Assembly (NCBI GenBank): GCA_963740255.1
Contig: CAVUDO010000006.1
Coordinates: 1 to 64,000, forward strand
Source: CAVUDO01 sp963740255
Lineage (GTDB): Bacteria > Actinomycetota > Actinomycetes > Mycobacteriales > Cryptosporangiaceae
Direction: 5' to 3'
Length of the DNA: 64,000 nucleotides
A program made the translations under genes and the position numbers. The notes beneath the pieces are model-generated. The model did no database searches. It saw only the letters and a list, made by a program, of their open reading frames with translations, and had not been told where the DNA came from. This document shows positions 16,784-26,370 of this stretch, in pieces; the first letter of the stretch is position 1; each line of letters opens with the position of its first letter.

Positions 16784-17866
16784 ATGTCGGCCCAGGTGCC
16801 ACCGCCCGTCGGGCGCGTCACGTCCAGAGCGGAGTTCCCGCGACGCGCCGCCCCGCCCCGACCGCCCAGACCGCCGCGACCCCCCCGGTGGGCGCGGCTG
16901 TGCACGGTCTTCGGCGCGATCCTCGTCATGCTCTCGTTCGGTTCGGTGGGCGCCGGCTGGGCGCTGAGCCTGCGCTATGCCACCAACACGCAGGCGATCC
17001 TGGGTGACGTGCCGAGCAAGGAGGGCGCCGACATCCGCGGGCCGCTCAACTTCCTGCTGCTGGGCTCGGACAGCCGCCTCGCCGACCCGTCGGTGCAGGA
17101 CGGCTCCGGCGGCTCCCGCTCTGACACGATCATCCTGATCCACGTCACCCGCGACCTCAAGAAGGCGTTCTTCGTCTCGATCCCGCGGGACAGCTATGTG
17201 GACGTCCCGCCCAAGGAAGGGCGTTGGGACGGCGGCAAGAACAAGATCAACGCCGCGTTCGAGTTCGGCGGCCCCGCGCACATGGCCAAGGCCGTCTACG
17301 AGCTGACCAAGGTGCCGTTGGACGGCGCTGCGGTGGTGGACTTCAACAGCGTCCGTTCGATGGTGGACGCCGTCGGGGGCGTTCGGATCTGCATCCCTTA
17401 CGACGTGGAGTCGATCCACACCTCGCGGAAGTGGCGGAAGGGCTGCTCGAACGTCGGCGGCGACTCCGCGCAGGACTTCATGCGGCAGCGCAAGACCGTG
17501 CCCGGCGGCGACTTCGGCCGGATCCAGAACCAGCAGATCGTCCTCAAGGCGCTGGCCTCCAAGGCCACCAGCCGGGGGCTGCTGACCAACCCGCTGGCCT
17601 TCGACAAGCTGCTGCGGACGGCCACCGCGGCCATGACGGTGGACGAGAACACGGACGCGCGCGGGCTGGCGTTCGCGCTGAAGGGCCTCCGGCCCGACGA
17701 CCTGTCATTCCTGACGCTGCCTTTCCTCAACGACAACCTGGCCACGCCTGCCGGTTCGTCGGTCGAACTCGACATGCTCAAGTGCGAGGACCTCTTCGCC
17801 GCGATCCGCGACGACACCGTCGGGCAGTGGGTGCTCGCGAACCCGCCGAAGCCCCTCCCCAAGTGA
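16784..17866 (+). CDS. LytR-CpsA-Psr (LCP) family cell-wall ligase
   Basis: 360 aa. A proline-rich cytosolic start leads to one transmembrane helix (VFGAILVMLSFGSVGAGWAL). The LCP domain follows, with LNFLLLGSDSR, RSDTIILIHV, VSIPRDSYVDVP, KINAAFEFGG and the arginine-bearing FMRQRKTV / GDFGRIQNQQ. The enzymes transfer glycopolymers from undecaprenyl-phosphate carriers to peptidoglycan. GGAGGAGGG lies just before the ATG at 16784. Confidence 0.92.
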   Translation: MSAQVPPPVGRVTSRAEFPRRAAPPRPPRPPRPPRWARLCTVFGAILVMLSFGSVGAGWALSLRYATNTQAILGDVPSKEGADIRGPLNFLLLGSDSRLADPSVQDGSGGSRSDTIILIHVTRDLKKAFFVSIPRDSYVDVPPKEGRWDGGKNKINAAFEFGGPAHMAKAVYELTKVPLDGAAVVDFNSVRSMVDAVGGVRICIPYDVESIHTSRKWRKGCSNVGGDSAQDFMRQRKTVPGGDFGRIQNQQIVLKALASKATSRGLLTNPLAFDKLLRTATAAMTVDENTDARGLAFALKGLRPDDLSFLTLPFLNDNLATPAGSSVELDMLKCEDLFAAIRDDTVGQWVLANPPKPLPK

Positions 17867-17987
17867 GCGTCCCGAGCCTCGGGCAGCCGTGAGCGCGTTA
17901 CCCACAGGAACGGCGGCGCGTTCTCGTCCTGTGGACGGCGGCGTTCGGCCCTGGCCGCCGACCGGGGCCCGGTTAAGGTGGTCAACC

Positions 17988-18578
17988 ATGGCCGCCGAGG
18001 AGACGATCGTCCCCGCAGAGCCGCCGCGGCTGTCCCGGCGTGCGGAGATCCTCGCGGTCGCCGTCGGCCTCTTCGCCGCCCGGGGCTACCACGGCGTGTC
18101 GATGGACGACATCGGCACGGCGGCGGGCGTCACCGGGCCCGCGCTCTACCACCACTTCGCCGGCAAGGAGGCGATGCTGGCCGCCGCGATCACACCGGTG
18201 AGCGAGGAACTGCTGGCGGGCGGCCGACACCGGGCCGCCGAGGCTGCCGACGCCCGCGAGGCGCTGGAGGCGCTGGTCGACTTCCATGTGGCGTTCGCCC
18301 TCGACAACCCCGCGGTGATCACCTTGCAACTGCACGAGCTGGCCCGGCTGCCGGACGACAGCCGACGCACCATCCGGCGCCTGCAGCGGCTGTACGTGGA
18401 GGAGTGGGTGCAGGTGCTGGTGGCGGTGCGCGCCGCACTGTCGCCGTCGCAGGCCCGGGTGGCCGCCCACGCGGCGTTCGGGCTGATGAACTCGACTCCG
18501 TTCATCGGTTCGAGCCTCGACCGCGACGCCGTGTCGGCCCTGCTGCGGCGGATGACCCTGAACGCCCTGCTCGGCTGA
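17988..18578 (+). CDS. TetR-family regulator, probably of the acyl-CoA genes
   Basis: 196 aa. The N-terminal HTH reads AVGLFAARGYHGVSMDDIGT then AAGVTGPALYHHFAGKEAML, typical of TetR regulators. The C-terminal ligand domain is of the small acyl-CoA-responsive kind. Its stop codon forms part of the CTGAG target of the second IS copy, so the protein is intact but now 1.6 kb from the carboxylase gene it once adjoined. It is the best candidate to bind the palindrome at 20233 and 28980. Confidence 0.88.
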   Translation: MAAEETIVPAEPPRLSRRAEILAVAVGLFAARGYHGVSMDDIGTAAGVTGPALYHHFAGKEAMLAAAITPVSEELLAGGRHRAAEAADAREALEALVDFHVAFALDNPAVITLQLHELARLPDDSRRTIRRLQRLYVEEWVQVLVAVRAALSPSQARVAAHAAFGLMNSTPFIGSSLDRDAVSALLRRMTLNALLG

Positions 18579-18579
18579 G

Positions 18580-20213
18580 CCCTGATCCACCGGCGTTGAG
18601 TTCTTAGCTTCGGTTGTGGGGCAGGTGGGTGGGGCCGCGTGGGCGGGTATGGGGCGGTCGCCGGTCCTGGCCGGCTTTTCCACTGCGGTGTCCTTGGTCG
18701 TGCCGTTGCCGGCGGGGTGGTCAGGTGGTGACTGGGGCTGGTGGGCCGGTCGCGGTGGTCCAGAGCGATTCCCAGCCTGGTGCCCATGGCCAGTGGTCGG
18801 GCAGGTGGAGCACGAGCCGGCGTCCGGTCGCAGCGATCCGCGCGGGGATGTTGATGATCCGCTTGCGCACGGTTGCCCAGCGGGCGGTGCGGAGGTGGGC
18901 TGCGACCGCGGCGGCGCGGGCGATGTTGAACGCGATCACGGCGCAGGCGACCCACGCTGCGTTGGCCGCGTACTTCCCGCTGGGTAGGTGTGCGAGCGGT
19001 CCGTCCTTGAGCTCGGCGATGACCTGCTCGACGATCGCGTGGTCGCGGTGGCGGTCGTCGGCCTCGACCATGCCCAGAGTGGAGTTGGTGATGAAGGCGT
19101 GGTGGCGGTAGGCGGCGAACAGTTCGCCCTGCTCGGTGCCGTCAGACGCCGGCGGCTGGAGTCGCTTCACCCGGCGCACGATCAGCCGACACTTGACGTG
19201 GTCGCGCTTGCGGCGGGAGGTGAACGCGATGAAGTCGATCTCGGCGACCTCGGCGTCGGAGACCCAGCGTTGCTCGGCCTGGTCGAAGACCGCGTTCGGG
19301 TACTCGATGCTCTGCCACGCCGCGGGGTCGATGCTGGCGATCGCTGTCTTGACCTGCGGGTTCATCCGCGCGGTCACGCTGAACCACGCACCGTGCCGGA
19401 TCGCGGTCGCGACGAAGGCGTGGCCGTAGTAGGCGGAGTCCGCGCGGGCCAGGATCTGGCCGGTCACGCCCGCGGCATGGGCGGTCGTGATCGCCTGGGC
19501 CAGCAGCCGCCCGGCGCCGGCGTGGGAGGCGGTGTTGCCCTTGCGGAGTCGGGCGCGGGCGATCACCGGCGCCGCGGTCTGGGTGCTGATCGTGGCCAGC
19601 TGCAAGTTCAGTCCCCGGATCCCGGTGTAGCCGAACCCGGCTGCCTGCTTGGCGTAGCCGTGGACCTCTCGGATGGTGTCGTCGACATCGACGAACACGA
19701 TTCCCTCGGCTTGGCCACCGGCGAGCAGACCGGGCGCCTGGGCGGCGAGCCCGGCCAGCAGACCGCCGCCGATCTTGTCCAGCTGCTGCACGTGCCCGTG
19801 GGTGAAGGCCCGCAAGAACGTGCCCAACGTCGAGGGCGCCCGGGTCCCGGCGAACAACCGTCCCATGCCGCCATGGCGTAGCAGGTCCAGGTCGGCGATG
19901 CAGTCCGCGCCAGCCAGCATCCCACCGACCACGCCCGCTGTCTTCGCATCCGCGTTGGGCGAGGGCACAGACAAACCGTGGAGGAGGTCGTAAAGACCGG
20001 CGGACTCGGCCAGCCGAAGAGCCGGGACCAGACCCGCGGCCGACACCAGATTCCGATCATCGAAGACAGGCCGGATCGTGTGAGAAGGTTTCACTTACGA
20101 GGTGCCTCTCGTGAGCATTGGATGACGACGTCGCAATCGACATCCTCCCTGCTCAAGAGGGCACCTCGTTCCACGCCACACTCACACCGCCCACCACCGT
20201 CGGTGGATCAGGG
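18580..20213 (-). mobile_element. IS1380-family insertion sequence, copy 2
   Basis: 1634 bp with the same ends as copy 1 and a CTGAG duplication at 18575-18579 and 20214-20218. The element separates the TetR gene from its presumed target operator, which begins 19 bp beyond the right end. The two targets, CTCAG and CTGAG, agree with a CTNAG preference. Confidence 0.93.
18721..20094 (-). CDS. IS1380-family transposase
   Basis: 457 aa, identical in sequence to the protein of copy 1 at 5886-7259, with the same intact DDE motifs and GTG start. Its transcription runs against the surrounding plus-strand genes. Confidence 0.93.
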   Translation of the reverse strand: MKPSHTIRPVFDDRNLVSAAGLVPALRLAESAGLYDLLHGLSVPSPNADAKTAGVVGGMLAGADCIADLDLLRHGGMGRLFAGTRAPSTLGTFLRAFTHGHVQQLDKIGGGLLAGLAAQAPGLLAGGQAEGIVFVDVDDTIREVHGYAKQAAGFGYTGIRGLNLQLATISTQTAAPVIARARLRKGNTASHAGAGRLLAQAITTAHAAGVTGQILARADSAYYGHAFVATAIRHGAWFSVTARMNPQVKTAIASIDPAAWQSIEYPNAVFDQAEQRWVSDAEVAEIDFIAFTSRRKRDHVKCRLIVRRVKRLQPPASDGTEQGELFAAYRHHAFITNSTLGMVEADDRHRDHAIVEQVIAELKDGPLAHLPSGKYAANAAWVACAVIAFNIARAAAVAAHLRTARWATVRKRIINIPARIAATGRRLVLHLPDHWPWAPGWESLWTTATGPPAPVTT

Positions 20214-20232
20214 CTGAGTGGCGCCGGTGGGA

Positions 20233-20247
20233 CTGAACGATCGTTAG
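20233..20247. promoter_or_regulatory. palindromic operator upstream of biotin carboxylase
   Basis: CTGAACGATCGTTAG contains the perfect palindrome AACGATCGTT. It lies 27 bp before the GTG start, and the exact reverse complement of all 15 bases occurs at 28980-28994 before the carboxyltransferase gene. TetR regulators of acyl-CoA catabolism use such sites, so the adjacent TetR protein is the likely ligand-responsive repressor. Confidence 0.7.
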
Positions 20248-20274
20248 GCTGTTCTTGGACTGGGAGGTTGGCAG

Positions 20275-21617
20275 GTGCTCGAATCGGTGTTGGTGGCGAA
20301 CCGGGGTGAGATCGCCCGCCGGATCATCCGGACGGCGCGAAGGCTGGGCGTCCGCGCGATCGCGGTGCACTCGGACGTCGACGCGGGTCTGCCGTTCGTC
20401 ACCGAGGCCGATCAGGCGGTGTGCATCGGCCCGGCCCAGCCGGCCGAGTCGTACCGCAACGCCGACGCGATCCTGGCCGCGGCGAAGGAGACCGGCGCCC
20501 AGGCGATCCACCCGGGCTACGGGTTCCTGGCCGAGAACGCCGACTTCGCCCGCGCCGTCGAAGCGGCCGGGCTGGTCTGGATCGGCCCGCCGGCCGACGC
20601 GATCGACCGGATGGGCGACAAGATCAACGCCCGCAACATGATGGCCGCCGCCGGCGTGCCCGTCGCGGCCGGAACGCCCGATCCGGTCGCCGACGTCGAG
20701 GCGGCGCTGGCCGCGGCGGGGACGATCGGCTACCCGGTGATGGTCAAAGCTGCCGCGGGCGGTGGCGGCATGGGCATGGCCGTGGCGTCCGACGCCGACG
20801 CACTGGCCACCGAGTACGACAAGGTGCGGACGTTCGCCGAGCGGATGTTCGGCGACCCGTCGGTGCTGCTGGAGCGGTTCTTCCCGCGGGTGCGGCACGT
20901 CGAGGTGCAGATTCTCGGGTTGGCCGACGGACGGGTCCTCGCGTTGGGCGAGCGGGACTGTTCGGTGCAGCGGCGCAACCAGAAGGTCGCCGAGGAGTCG
21001 CCCTCGCCCGCGGTCGACCCCGAGCTGCGCGAACGGATGCTCGCGGCGGCCGTGCTCGCGGGGGAGACCGTCGGCTACCGCAACGCCGGCACGGTGGAGT
21101 GCCTGCTCGACCCGGCCACCGGGGAGTTCGTGTTCCTGGAGATGAACACCCGGCTCCAGGTCGAGCATCCGGTCACCGAGGCGGTCCTCGGCATCGACCT
21201 GGTGGAGGCGCAGCTGCGGGTGGCGGCCGGGCTCGATCCGGGCTTCGACCCGGCCGCGCTGGTGCCGTCCGGCCACGCGATCGAGCTGCGGGTCAACGCC
21301 GAGGACCCGAAGCGCTTCTTCCCGGGCCCCGGTGCGGTGGCCACCTGGGTGGAACCGGGCGGGGAGGGTGTCCGGGTCGACTCCGGGTACGCCGCCGGGA
21401 CGACCGTCACGCCGCACTACGACTCGCTGATGGCCAAGCTGATCGTGCACGGGGCCGACCGTCGCGCAGGCGCTGGCCCGGGCCCGGGACGCCGTGGCGG
21501 CGTTCGAGATCGTCGGGCCCGAAGTGCAACCTGCCGTTCTTCGCCGAGCTGCTCGACAACCCGGAGTTCGTCTCCGGCGACTACGACACCGGCATCGTCG
21601 GGCGGATGCGGGCGTGA
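20275..21617 (+). CDS. accA: acyl-CoA carboxylase biotin carboxylase subunit, two frameshifts near 3' end
   Basis: This is an ATP-grasp biotin carboxylase. It shows LVANRGEIARRIIRTARRLG, HPGYGFLAENADFA, MVKAAAGGGGMGM, NTRLQVEHPVTEAV and ELRVNAEDP. GGGAGG 7 bases upstream supports the GTG. Near 21460 and again near 21518 single-base shifts move the frame, and the expected C-terminus (SQALARARDAVAAFEIVGP, then KCNLPFFAELLDNPEF) is split over three frames. If both shifts are real the enzyme has a garbled end, and if they are errors it is about 447 aa. No biotinyl (AMKM-type) domain follows, so a separate carrier protein is needed. It overlaps the lyase gene by 4 bp. The gene name is by analogy. 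Confidence 0.85.
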
Positions 21618-22549
21618 CCGCGGCGGCGGCACCGGTGCGCGGCATGCCGCCCGCGGTGTCGCTGCGCGAGGTCGGCCCCCGCGACGGGCTGCAGAACGAG
21701 GCGCCCGTTCCGACGGCTGACAAGATCGCGCTGATCGATGCCCTCTCCCGAACGGGCGTCCGCCGGATCGAGGCCGTCAGCTACGTCCACCCGCAGGCGA
21801 TCCCGCAGATGGCCGACGCGGACGCGGTGTGGGCGGCCGTCACGCGCAACCCGGACGTGCGGTACTCCGCGCTGGTGCCGAACGTGCGCGGCGCCGAGCG
21901 GGCGCTGGCGGGCGGGTTCACCGAGGTCGAGGTGGTCCTCAGCGCCAGCGACACGCACAACCGGATGAACATCGAGCGCTCCACGGCCGAGTCGCTGGAC
22001 GAGATCGCCAGCCTGGTCGCCCTGCTGCACGACGGAGGCGCCACGGCCGAGGTGATCGTCGCGACCAGCTTCGGCTGCCCGTACGAGGGCGACGTCCCGG
22101 TCGGACGGGTGGCCGGCATCGTCGACCGGGTGCTCGCCGACGGTGCCGACCGGGTCGCGTTCGGCGACACCACCGGCATGGCCACCCCCGGCCGCGTCAC
22201 CGCCCTGGTCTCGGCGGTGAAGGAGCGGCACCCGGACGTCCCGCTGCTGCTGCACTTCCACAACACCCGCGGCACCGCGCTGGCCAACGTCTACGCCGCC
22301 CTGCAACTCGGGGTCACCGAGTTCGACGCGAGCGTCGGCGGGCTGGGCGGCTGCCCCTACGCGCCCGGCGCCAGTGGAAACCTCGCCAGCGAGGAGCTGG
22401 TGCACCTGCTCGAGGACATGGGCATCGACACGGGCGTCGACCTCGCCGCGCTGATCGCCGTGGCCACCATGGCCGAACGCATCGTCGGCCGCGAACTGCC
22501 CAGCGGCGTCCTCCGCGCCGGCCCCCGCACCCGCCGCACCCCACGCTGA
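21614..22549 (+). CDS. hydroxymethylglutaryl-CoA lyase
   Basis: 311 aa. VSLREVGPRDGLQNE at the start and GLGGCPYAPGASGN near residue 255 (containing the catalytic cysteine) define HMG-CoA lyase of the DRE-TIM metallolyase class. The metal ligands are in LREVGPRD and the HFHNTRG stretch. The GTG start overlaps the carboxylase stop (GTGA). It cleaves HMG-CoA to acetyl-CoA and acetoacetate, the last step of leucine breakdown, which fits the carboxylase and acyl-CoA dehydrogenase in the same regulon. Confidence 0.9.
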   Translation: MTAAAAPVRGMPPAVSLREVGPRDGLQNEAPVPTADKIALIDALSRTGVRRIEAVSYVHPQAIPQMADADAVWAAVTRNPDVRYSALVPNVRGAERALAGGFTEVEVVLSASDTHNRMNIERSTAESLDEIASLVALLHDGGATAEVIVATSFGCPYEGDVPVGRVAGIVDRVLADGADRVAFGDTTGMATPGRVTALVSAVKERHPDVPLLLHFHNTRGTALANVYAALQLGVTEFDASVGGLGGCPYAPGASGNLASEELVHLLEDMGIDTGVDLAALIAVATMAERIVGRELPSGVLRAGPRTRRTPR

Positions 22550-22686
22550 ACGCGCCCGGGTGTCGCCTCACCGGCCGGCCGCGTCGTCCACGCCGTACCT
22601 GGCCGACGCCCTCACCGCCTCCGCATGAGGTTGGCGTCCGGCGTGGTGTCGAACGCGTTCCGGCGGGCTCTGACTGAGGCCCGCGC

Positions 22687-23274
22687 TCAGCTTCCGGGTG
22701 CCGCGCTCGGCCGCAGCGAACGCGCGTAATGTGCCTGCCGGACCGAGAGCATGATGCAGGCCGCCACGAGCGCCCCCAGGCACACCGCGCTGCCAACCAG
22801 GTCGACCACGTAGACCATGGGGGAGGCAGCCATGAGCGGTGGATCTGGATCCATCAGCACGACGGAAGTCAGGAGGATCTCCGCCACCAGGGTGCCGGAC
22901 AAGACCACCGTGACGACCCAGGGCACCAGGTCCTCCAATTCGGTATAGCGCGCAAAGAACGCCAGAAACGCTGTCCACAACGCGATGAGCGTCATCGGGA
23001 CAAGCATCACCTCCAACCAGCTCATCGCCTCGGAGACGTAGTTGTCGCAGTCGTAGTTGCCGTTGGCGATTTCCTGGGGAGAACCGCATCCCGTGACGTA
23101 GTAGTCGCCGAGATGAACGATCTGCACGACCAGGCTGGCGATGACGACCAGGACGGCGACGCCTGACACAGCGAGCAGCATCCGGGCCGTTCTGAGCGCT
23201 CTCCGCGCTTCCGGAGGATCGGTGGGAACCACCGGAGGCGCCCGCCTAAAATCCGGGTTCTCGGTTTCCTGCAC
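22687..23274 (-). CDS. hypothetical four-helix membrane protein
   Basis: 195 aa. Four hydrophobic segments are visible (MLLAVSGVAVLVVIASLVVQ, WLEVMLVPMTLIALWTAFLA, WVVTVVLSGTLVAEILLTSV, VYVVDLVGSAVCLGALVAAC). A loop after the first carries cysteines (TGCGSPQEI, YDCDNYV) that could form a disulphide. I do not recognise a family. It stands alone between the lyase and MFS genes. The 137 bp before it on the lyase side shows nothing clear. Confidence 0.6.
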   Translation of the reverse strand: MQETENPDFRRAPPVVPTDPPEARRALRTARMLLAVSGVAVLVVIASLVVQIVHLGDYYVTGCGSPQEIANGNYDCDNYVSEAMSWLEVMLVPMTLIALWTAFLAFFARYTELEDLVPWVVTVVLSGTLVAEILLTSVVLMDPDPPLMAASPMVYVVDLVGSAVCLGALVAACIMLSVRQAHYARSLRPSAAPGS

Positions 23275-23361
23275 GACTCCACGATCCCATCCTCACGCAA
23301 GGCCGAGAACGGCGTTGGGGCGCACAGGGTCAACGGGCCAACGGCCGTGGCCGTGCTCGGA

Positions 23362-24654
23362 CTACCTGCTCGGCCCGGACGCACTGTCGGCCAGCGGGTG
23401 CTCGGCGCCAGGCGCCAGGCGCCGACGGGCTGCCCGGCAGACCGCCAGGTGCCCGAGCCCGACCACGACTCCGGCGAGCAGGCAGCCCGTCCACAGCACC
23501 GCCGGACCCGGACCGGCGTAGACCGCTGTCCCGAGCAGCGGCCCGGCCACGAACGAGGCGCCGAACGCCAGCCCGAACAGGCCCTGGTACCGCCCGCGTG
23601 CCTCCACCGGTGCCAGGTCGGCCACCAGCGCCGGCACCGTCCCGGCGAACCCGATCTCGCCGAGCGTCCACAGCAGCACCGTCCCGGCGAACGCCCACCC
23701 GTCCGACGCGAGTCCGGTGGCCGCGAATCCCGCCCCGAGCACCAGGCTCGACACCGCCAGCACCCAGCCGGGGTCGAAGCGCGCCAACCACACCCCCGCG
23801 AACGGCTGCACCAGCACGATCGCCAGCCCGTTCACGGCCACCACCGCGCCGTAGGACGAGGCGGGCAGTCCGGCGTCCCGCATCGCCAGCGGCAGGGTCA
23901 CGTAGGCCTGCGCGTAGACGGTGGCGCTGAGCACGGTCAGCGCGAGGATCGCGAGCAGCGCGCGGTCGCGCAACGCTGTCCGGTAACCCGCCCGCGGCCC
24001 GCCGGTCGTCGGCGCCCGGGGGTGGTCGCGGCTCGCTCCCGCCCACATCAGCAACCCGAAGAGGACACAGGTCAGCGCATCGAGCGCGAACAGCAGCCCG
24101 TAGCCGGCCTGGGCCAGGTACCCGCCGGCGACCGCGGCGACCGCGAAGCCCAGGTTGATGGCCCAGAACAGCAGGCCGTACGCCCGCTGCCGGTCGGCCG
24201 GCGCGACGATGTCGGAGATGTGTGCGGACGCGGCGGGCCGGTAGATGTCGCCGGTGAGTCCGACCACAAAGGCCGCGACGATGATCGCGGGGAGGCTGGT
24301 CACCGCGCCGAGCGCGGCCAGGCTGACCCCGGCGGCGATCATGCCCCCGGCCAGCGTCTCCCGCCGGCCCACCCGGTCGGCGAGCCAGCCGCCGACCACC
24401 GGGGCCACCAGCGCGCCGCCGCCCCAGACGGTGATCACCAACCCCGCCTGCTGGATGGACAGGCCACGCGCCGAGGTGAGGTAGAGGATCAGGAACGGCT
24501 GGACGAACGTCCCGAGCCGGTTGACCAGCACGCCGGTCCACTGGAACCAGAACTGCCGCGGGAATCCGCCGAACGTGCGGCCGAGACCGCGCCGGAGCAC
24601 CCCCCCGCGAGGCGGAGGCGGCAGGGGGCGCTCGTCGCAGGGCGTCGTGGTCAC
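23362..24654 (-). CDS. MFS transporter
   Basis: 430 aa with twelve predicted helices. The loop 2-3 motif reads GGWLADRVGRRETL, and a second ADRQRAYGLLFWAINLGF occurs after helix 5, as in drug/proton antiporters. The GTG start at 24654 gives VTTTPCDERP. The gene is divergent from an ArsR-type regulator with an inverted repeat between them, which suggests export of the regulator's ligand. The specific substrate is unknown. Confidence 0.9.
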   Translation of the reverse strand: MTTTPCDERPLPPPPRGGVLRRGLGRTFGGFPRQFWFQWTGVLVNRLGTFVQPFLILYLTSARGLSIQQAGLVITVWGGGALVAPVVGGWLADRVGRRETLAGGMIAAGVSLAALGAVTSLPAIIVAAFVVGLTGDIYRPAASAHISDIVAPADRQRAYGLLFWAINLGFAVAAVAGGYLAQAGYGLLFALDALTCVLFGLLMWAGASRDHPRAPTTGGPRAGYRTALRDRALLAILALTVLSATVYAQAYVTLPLAMRDAGLPASSYGAVVAVNGLAIVLVQPFAGVWLARFDPGWVLAVSSLVLGAGFAATGLASDGWAFAGTVLLWTLGEIGFAGTVPALVADLAPVEARGRYQGLFGLAFGASFVAGPLLGTAVYAGPGPAVLWTGCLLAGVVVGLGHLAVCRAARRRLAPGAEHPLADSASGPSR

Positions 24655-24693
24655 GCGTCCGATGGTTCGCCCACCGCCGGCCACGTCCAACGC

Positions 24694-24709
24694 TTTAGCG
24701 ACTGCTAAA
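24694..24709. promoter_or_regulatory. inverted repeat operator between MFS and ArsR genes
   Basis: TTTAGC-GACT-GCTAAA is a perfect 6-bp inverted repeat, conspicuously AT-rich in a GC-rich setting. It is located between the divergent MFS and ArsR-family genes and is the natural candidate site for the ArsR-family regulator. Confidence 0.6.
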
Positions 24710-24729
24710 ACCACGGCTATCGTGGAGGT

Positions 24730-25728
24730 GTGTTCGAGGCCAGGTTCAGGACCCACGACCTGTCGCACCTGCGGTTCGCGTTCTCCCCGCTGTGGGAGGT
24801 GGTGGCCAGTCTGCGGGTGCTCCAGGCGCCCGGCCGGCACGCGCTGCACCTGCCGTGGGCAACCCGGGCGCGCGCGGCGGTGCGGGCGGCCGGCATGGAT
24901 CTCGCGCCGCTGTTCGCGCTGGTCCCGCCGACCGGCTACATCCCCGACTTCCTCACCCCGCCGCCCACCACCCCGCTGGCCGACCTCGACGACGAGCTGG
25001 CCACGGTCGCGGCGACCCCCGCGGCGCAGATCGACGAGGACTTCGCCGAACGGCTGCCCGAACGGCCCGGACGCTTCTCCGACCGGGGACACTTCCGGGC
25101 GGTGCGGGAGGAGTTCCGCGCCGACCCCGCCGGCAGGGCCGCCGAGGTGGCCGAACGGCTGGCGGCCTACGCCGAGCTGGTGGTGGCACCCCACTGGCCG
25201 CGCCTGCACGCGCTGCTCGACGCCGACGTGCTGTACCGCAGCCGGGCGCTGGCGCTGGGCGGGGCGCACGGGCTCTTCGCCGACCTGCACCCGGACATGC
25301 GGTGGGGACACGACTCCCTCACGGTGGCCAAGAAGTACGCGTCGTCGATGGACCTCGGCGGCCGGGGCCTGGTGCTGGTGCCGTGCGCGTTCGCCTGGCC
25401 GAGCGTGCTGGTGATGTGCGACGAGCCGTGGCAGCCGACGCTGATCTATCCGGCCCGCGGTGTGGCGACGCTGTGGGAGGCCGGCACCGGTACGCCGTCG
25501 GGGCTCGCGGCCGCACTGGGGCGCACCCGGGCCGATCTCCTCGCCGCGCTGGCCGGGCCGGCGACGACCACGGAACTGGCCAGCCGCCTGAACGTCACGG
25601 CTGGCGCGATCAGCCAGCACGTCACCACCCTGCGTGGAGCGGGCCTGGTGGTCTCCCGACGGGCCGGCCGGCGCATCGTCCACGCCCGGACCCCCCTCGC
25701 CGACGCCCTGGTCACCGCCGCGGACTGA
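24730..25728 (+). CDS. ArsR-family regulator with DUF5937-like N-terminal domain
   Basis: 332 aa. The C-terminal 80 residues are the winged HTH (TTTELASRLNVTAGAISQHV, then TTLRGAGLVVSRRAGRRIVH). The preceding 240 residues (FRTHDLSHLRFAFSPLWEVV at the start) match the large domain commonly fused to ArsR-type HTHs in actinomycetes. It likely controls the divergent MFS gene. A diverged copy of its last 60 bp lies at 28137-28196. Confidence 0.85.
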   Translation: MFEARFRTHDLSHLRFAFSPLWEVVASLRVLQAPGRHALHLPWATRARAAVRAAGMDLAPLFALVPPTGYIPDFLTPPPTTPLADLDDELATVAATPAAQIDEDFAERLPERPGRFSDRGHFRAVREEFRADPAGRAAEVAERLAAYAELVVAPHWPRLHALLDADVLYRSRALALGGAHGLFADLHPDMRWGHDSLTVAKKYASSMDLGGRGLVLVPCAFAWPSVLVMCDEPWQPTLIYPARGVATLWEAGTGTPSGLAAALGRTRADLLAALAGPATTTELASRLNVTAGAISQHVTTLRGAGLVVSRRAGRRIVHARTPLADALVTAAD

Positions 25729-25836
25729 ACGCCGGCCCTCGATGGCCGACTCCGGCGACGTGTCCTCCACCTGCTGTCGGACCAAGGGTGTGGACGGCCT
25801 GAGCGGCCGGGAAAGCGGCCCTGCCATTCTGGGGCA

Positions 25837-26316
25837 GTGACGAGCCGACGCATCGCCCGGGCCTGCCTCGCCATCCTCACCCTCGTGCCGCTTGGGTGCG
25901 CCTCCTCGCCGCCACCGGAGCCGACCGTGTGTGACGCGTTCTCGGCGCGGGTCGTCGAGTCGGCGTTCCCGGGTCGGCGGCTCGACAGGCTCGTTCCCAA
26001 TGCGGCGACATGCCGGGTGCTCATGCGGGACGAGTCCGGTGACGAGTCGTCGGTCGACGTTTCCTTTCTCGAACGCGAGAGCTATGACGCCGAGCGTCGC
26101 CGATCGGCGACCCGGTACCGAGTCGACGACATCGCTGACCTCGGGCAGGCGGCGTTCGCGGAGCGGGAGCGCGGAGACGGTGGACTCCTCGTCAGGGTCG
26201 TGGTCCGACTCGCAGACCTCGTGTTCGAGGTCAGCGGCTGGAGTCTGCGCGAGCACCGGGAGACCGGTCTGGTGGCAATCGCACGGCAGCTTGTCCGGCA
26301 TCGGGAGGGTGAATGA
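25837..26316 (+). CDS. putative lipoprotein
   Basis: 159 aa. A basic, hydrophobic N-terminus (RRIARACLAILTLVPLGCAS) ends in an imperfect lipobox (PLGC). The mature part has two cysteines (VCDAF, ATCRVLM) and resembles small actinobacterial lipoproteins of unknown function. It is the first gene of a three-gene cassette with the WXG-like and linker-domain proteins, which suggests action at the cell surface together with a secreted product. Confidence 0.65.
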   Translation: MTSRRIARACLAILTLVPLGCASSPPPEPTVCDAFSARVVESAFPGRRLDRLVPNAATCRVLMRDESGDESSVDVSFLERESYDAERRRSATRYRVDDIADLGQAAFAERERGDGGLLVRVVVRLADLVFEVSGWSLREHRETGLVAIARQLVRHREGE

Positions 26317-26370
26317 CGGCCCTGTGGACGACGCCGGCGGGGGCTCGAACGACCGCAGCAGACTGGGCCG

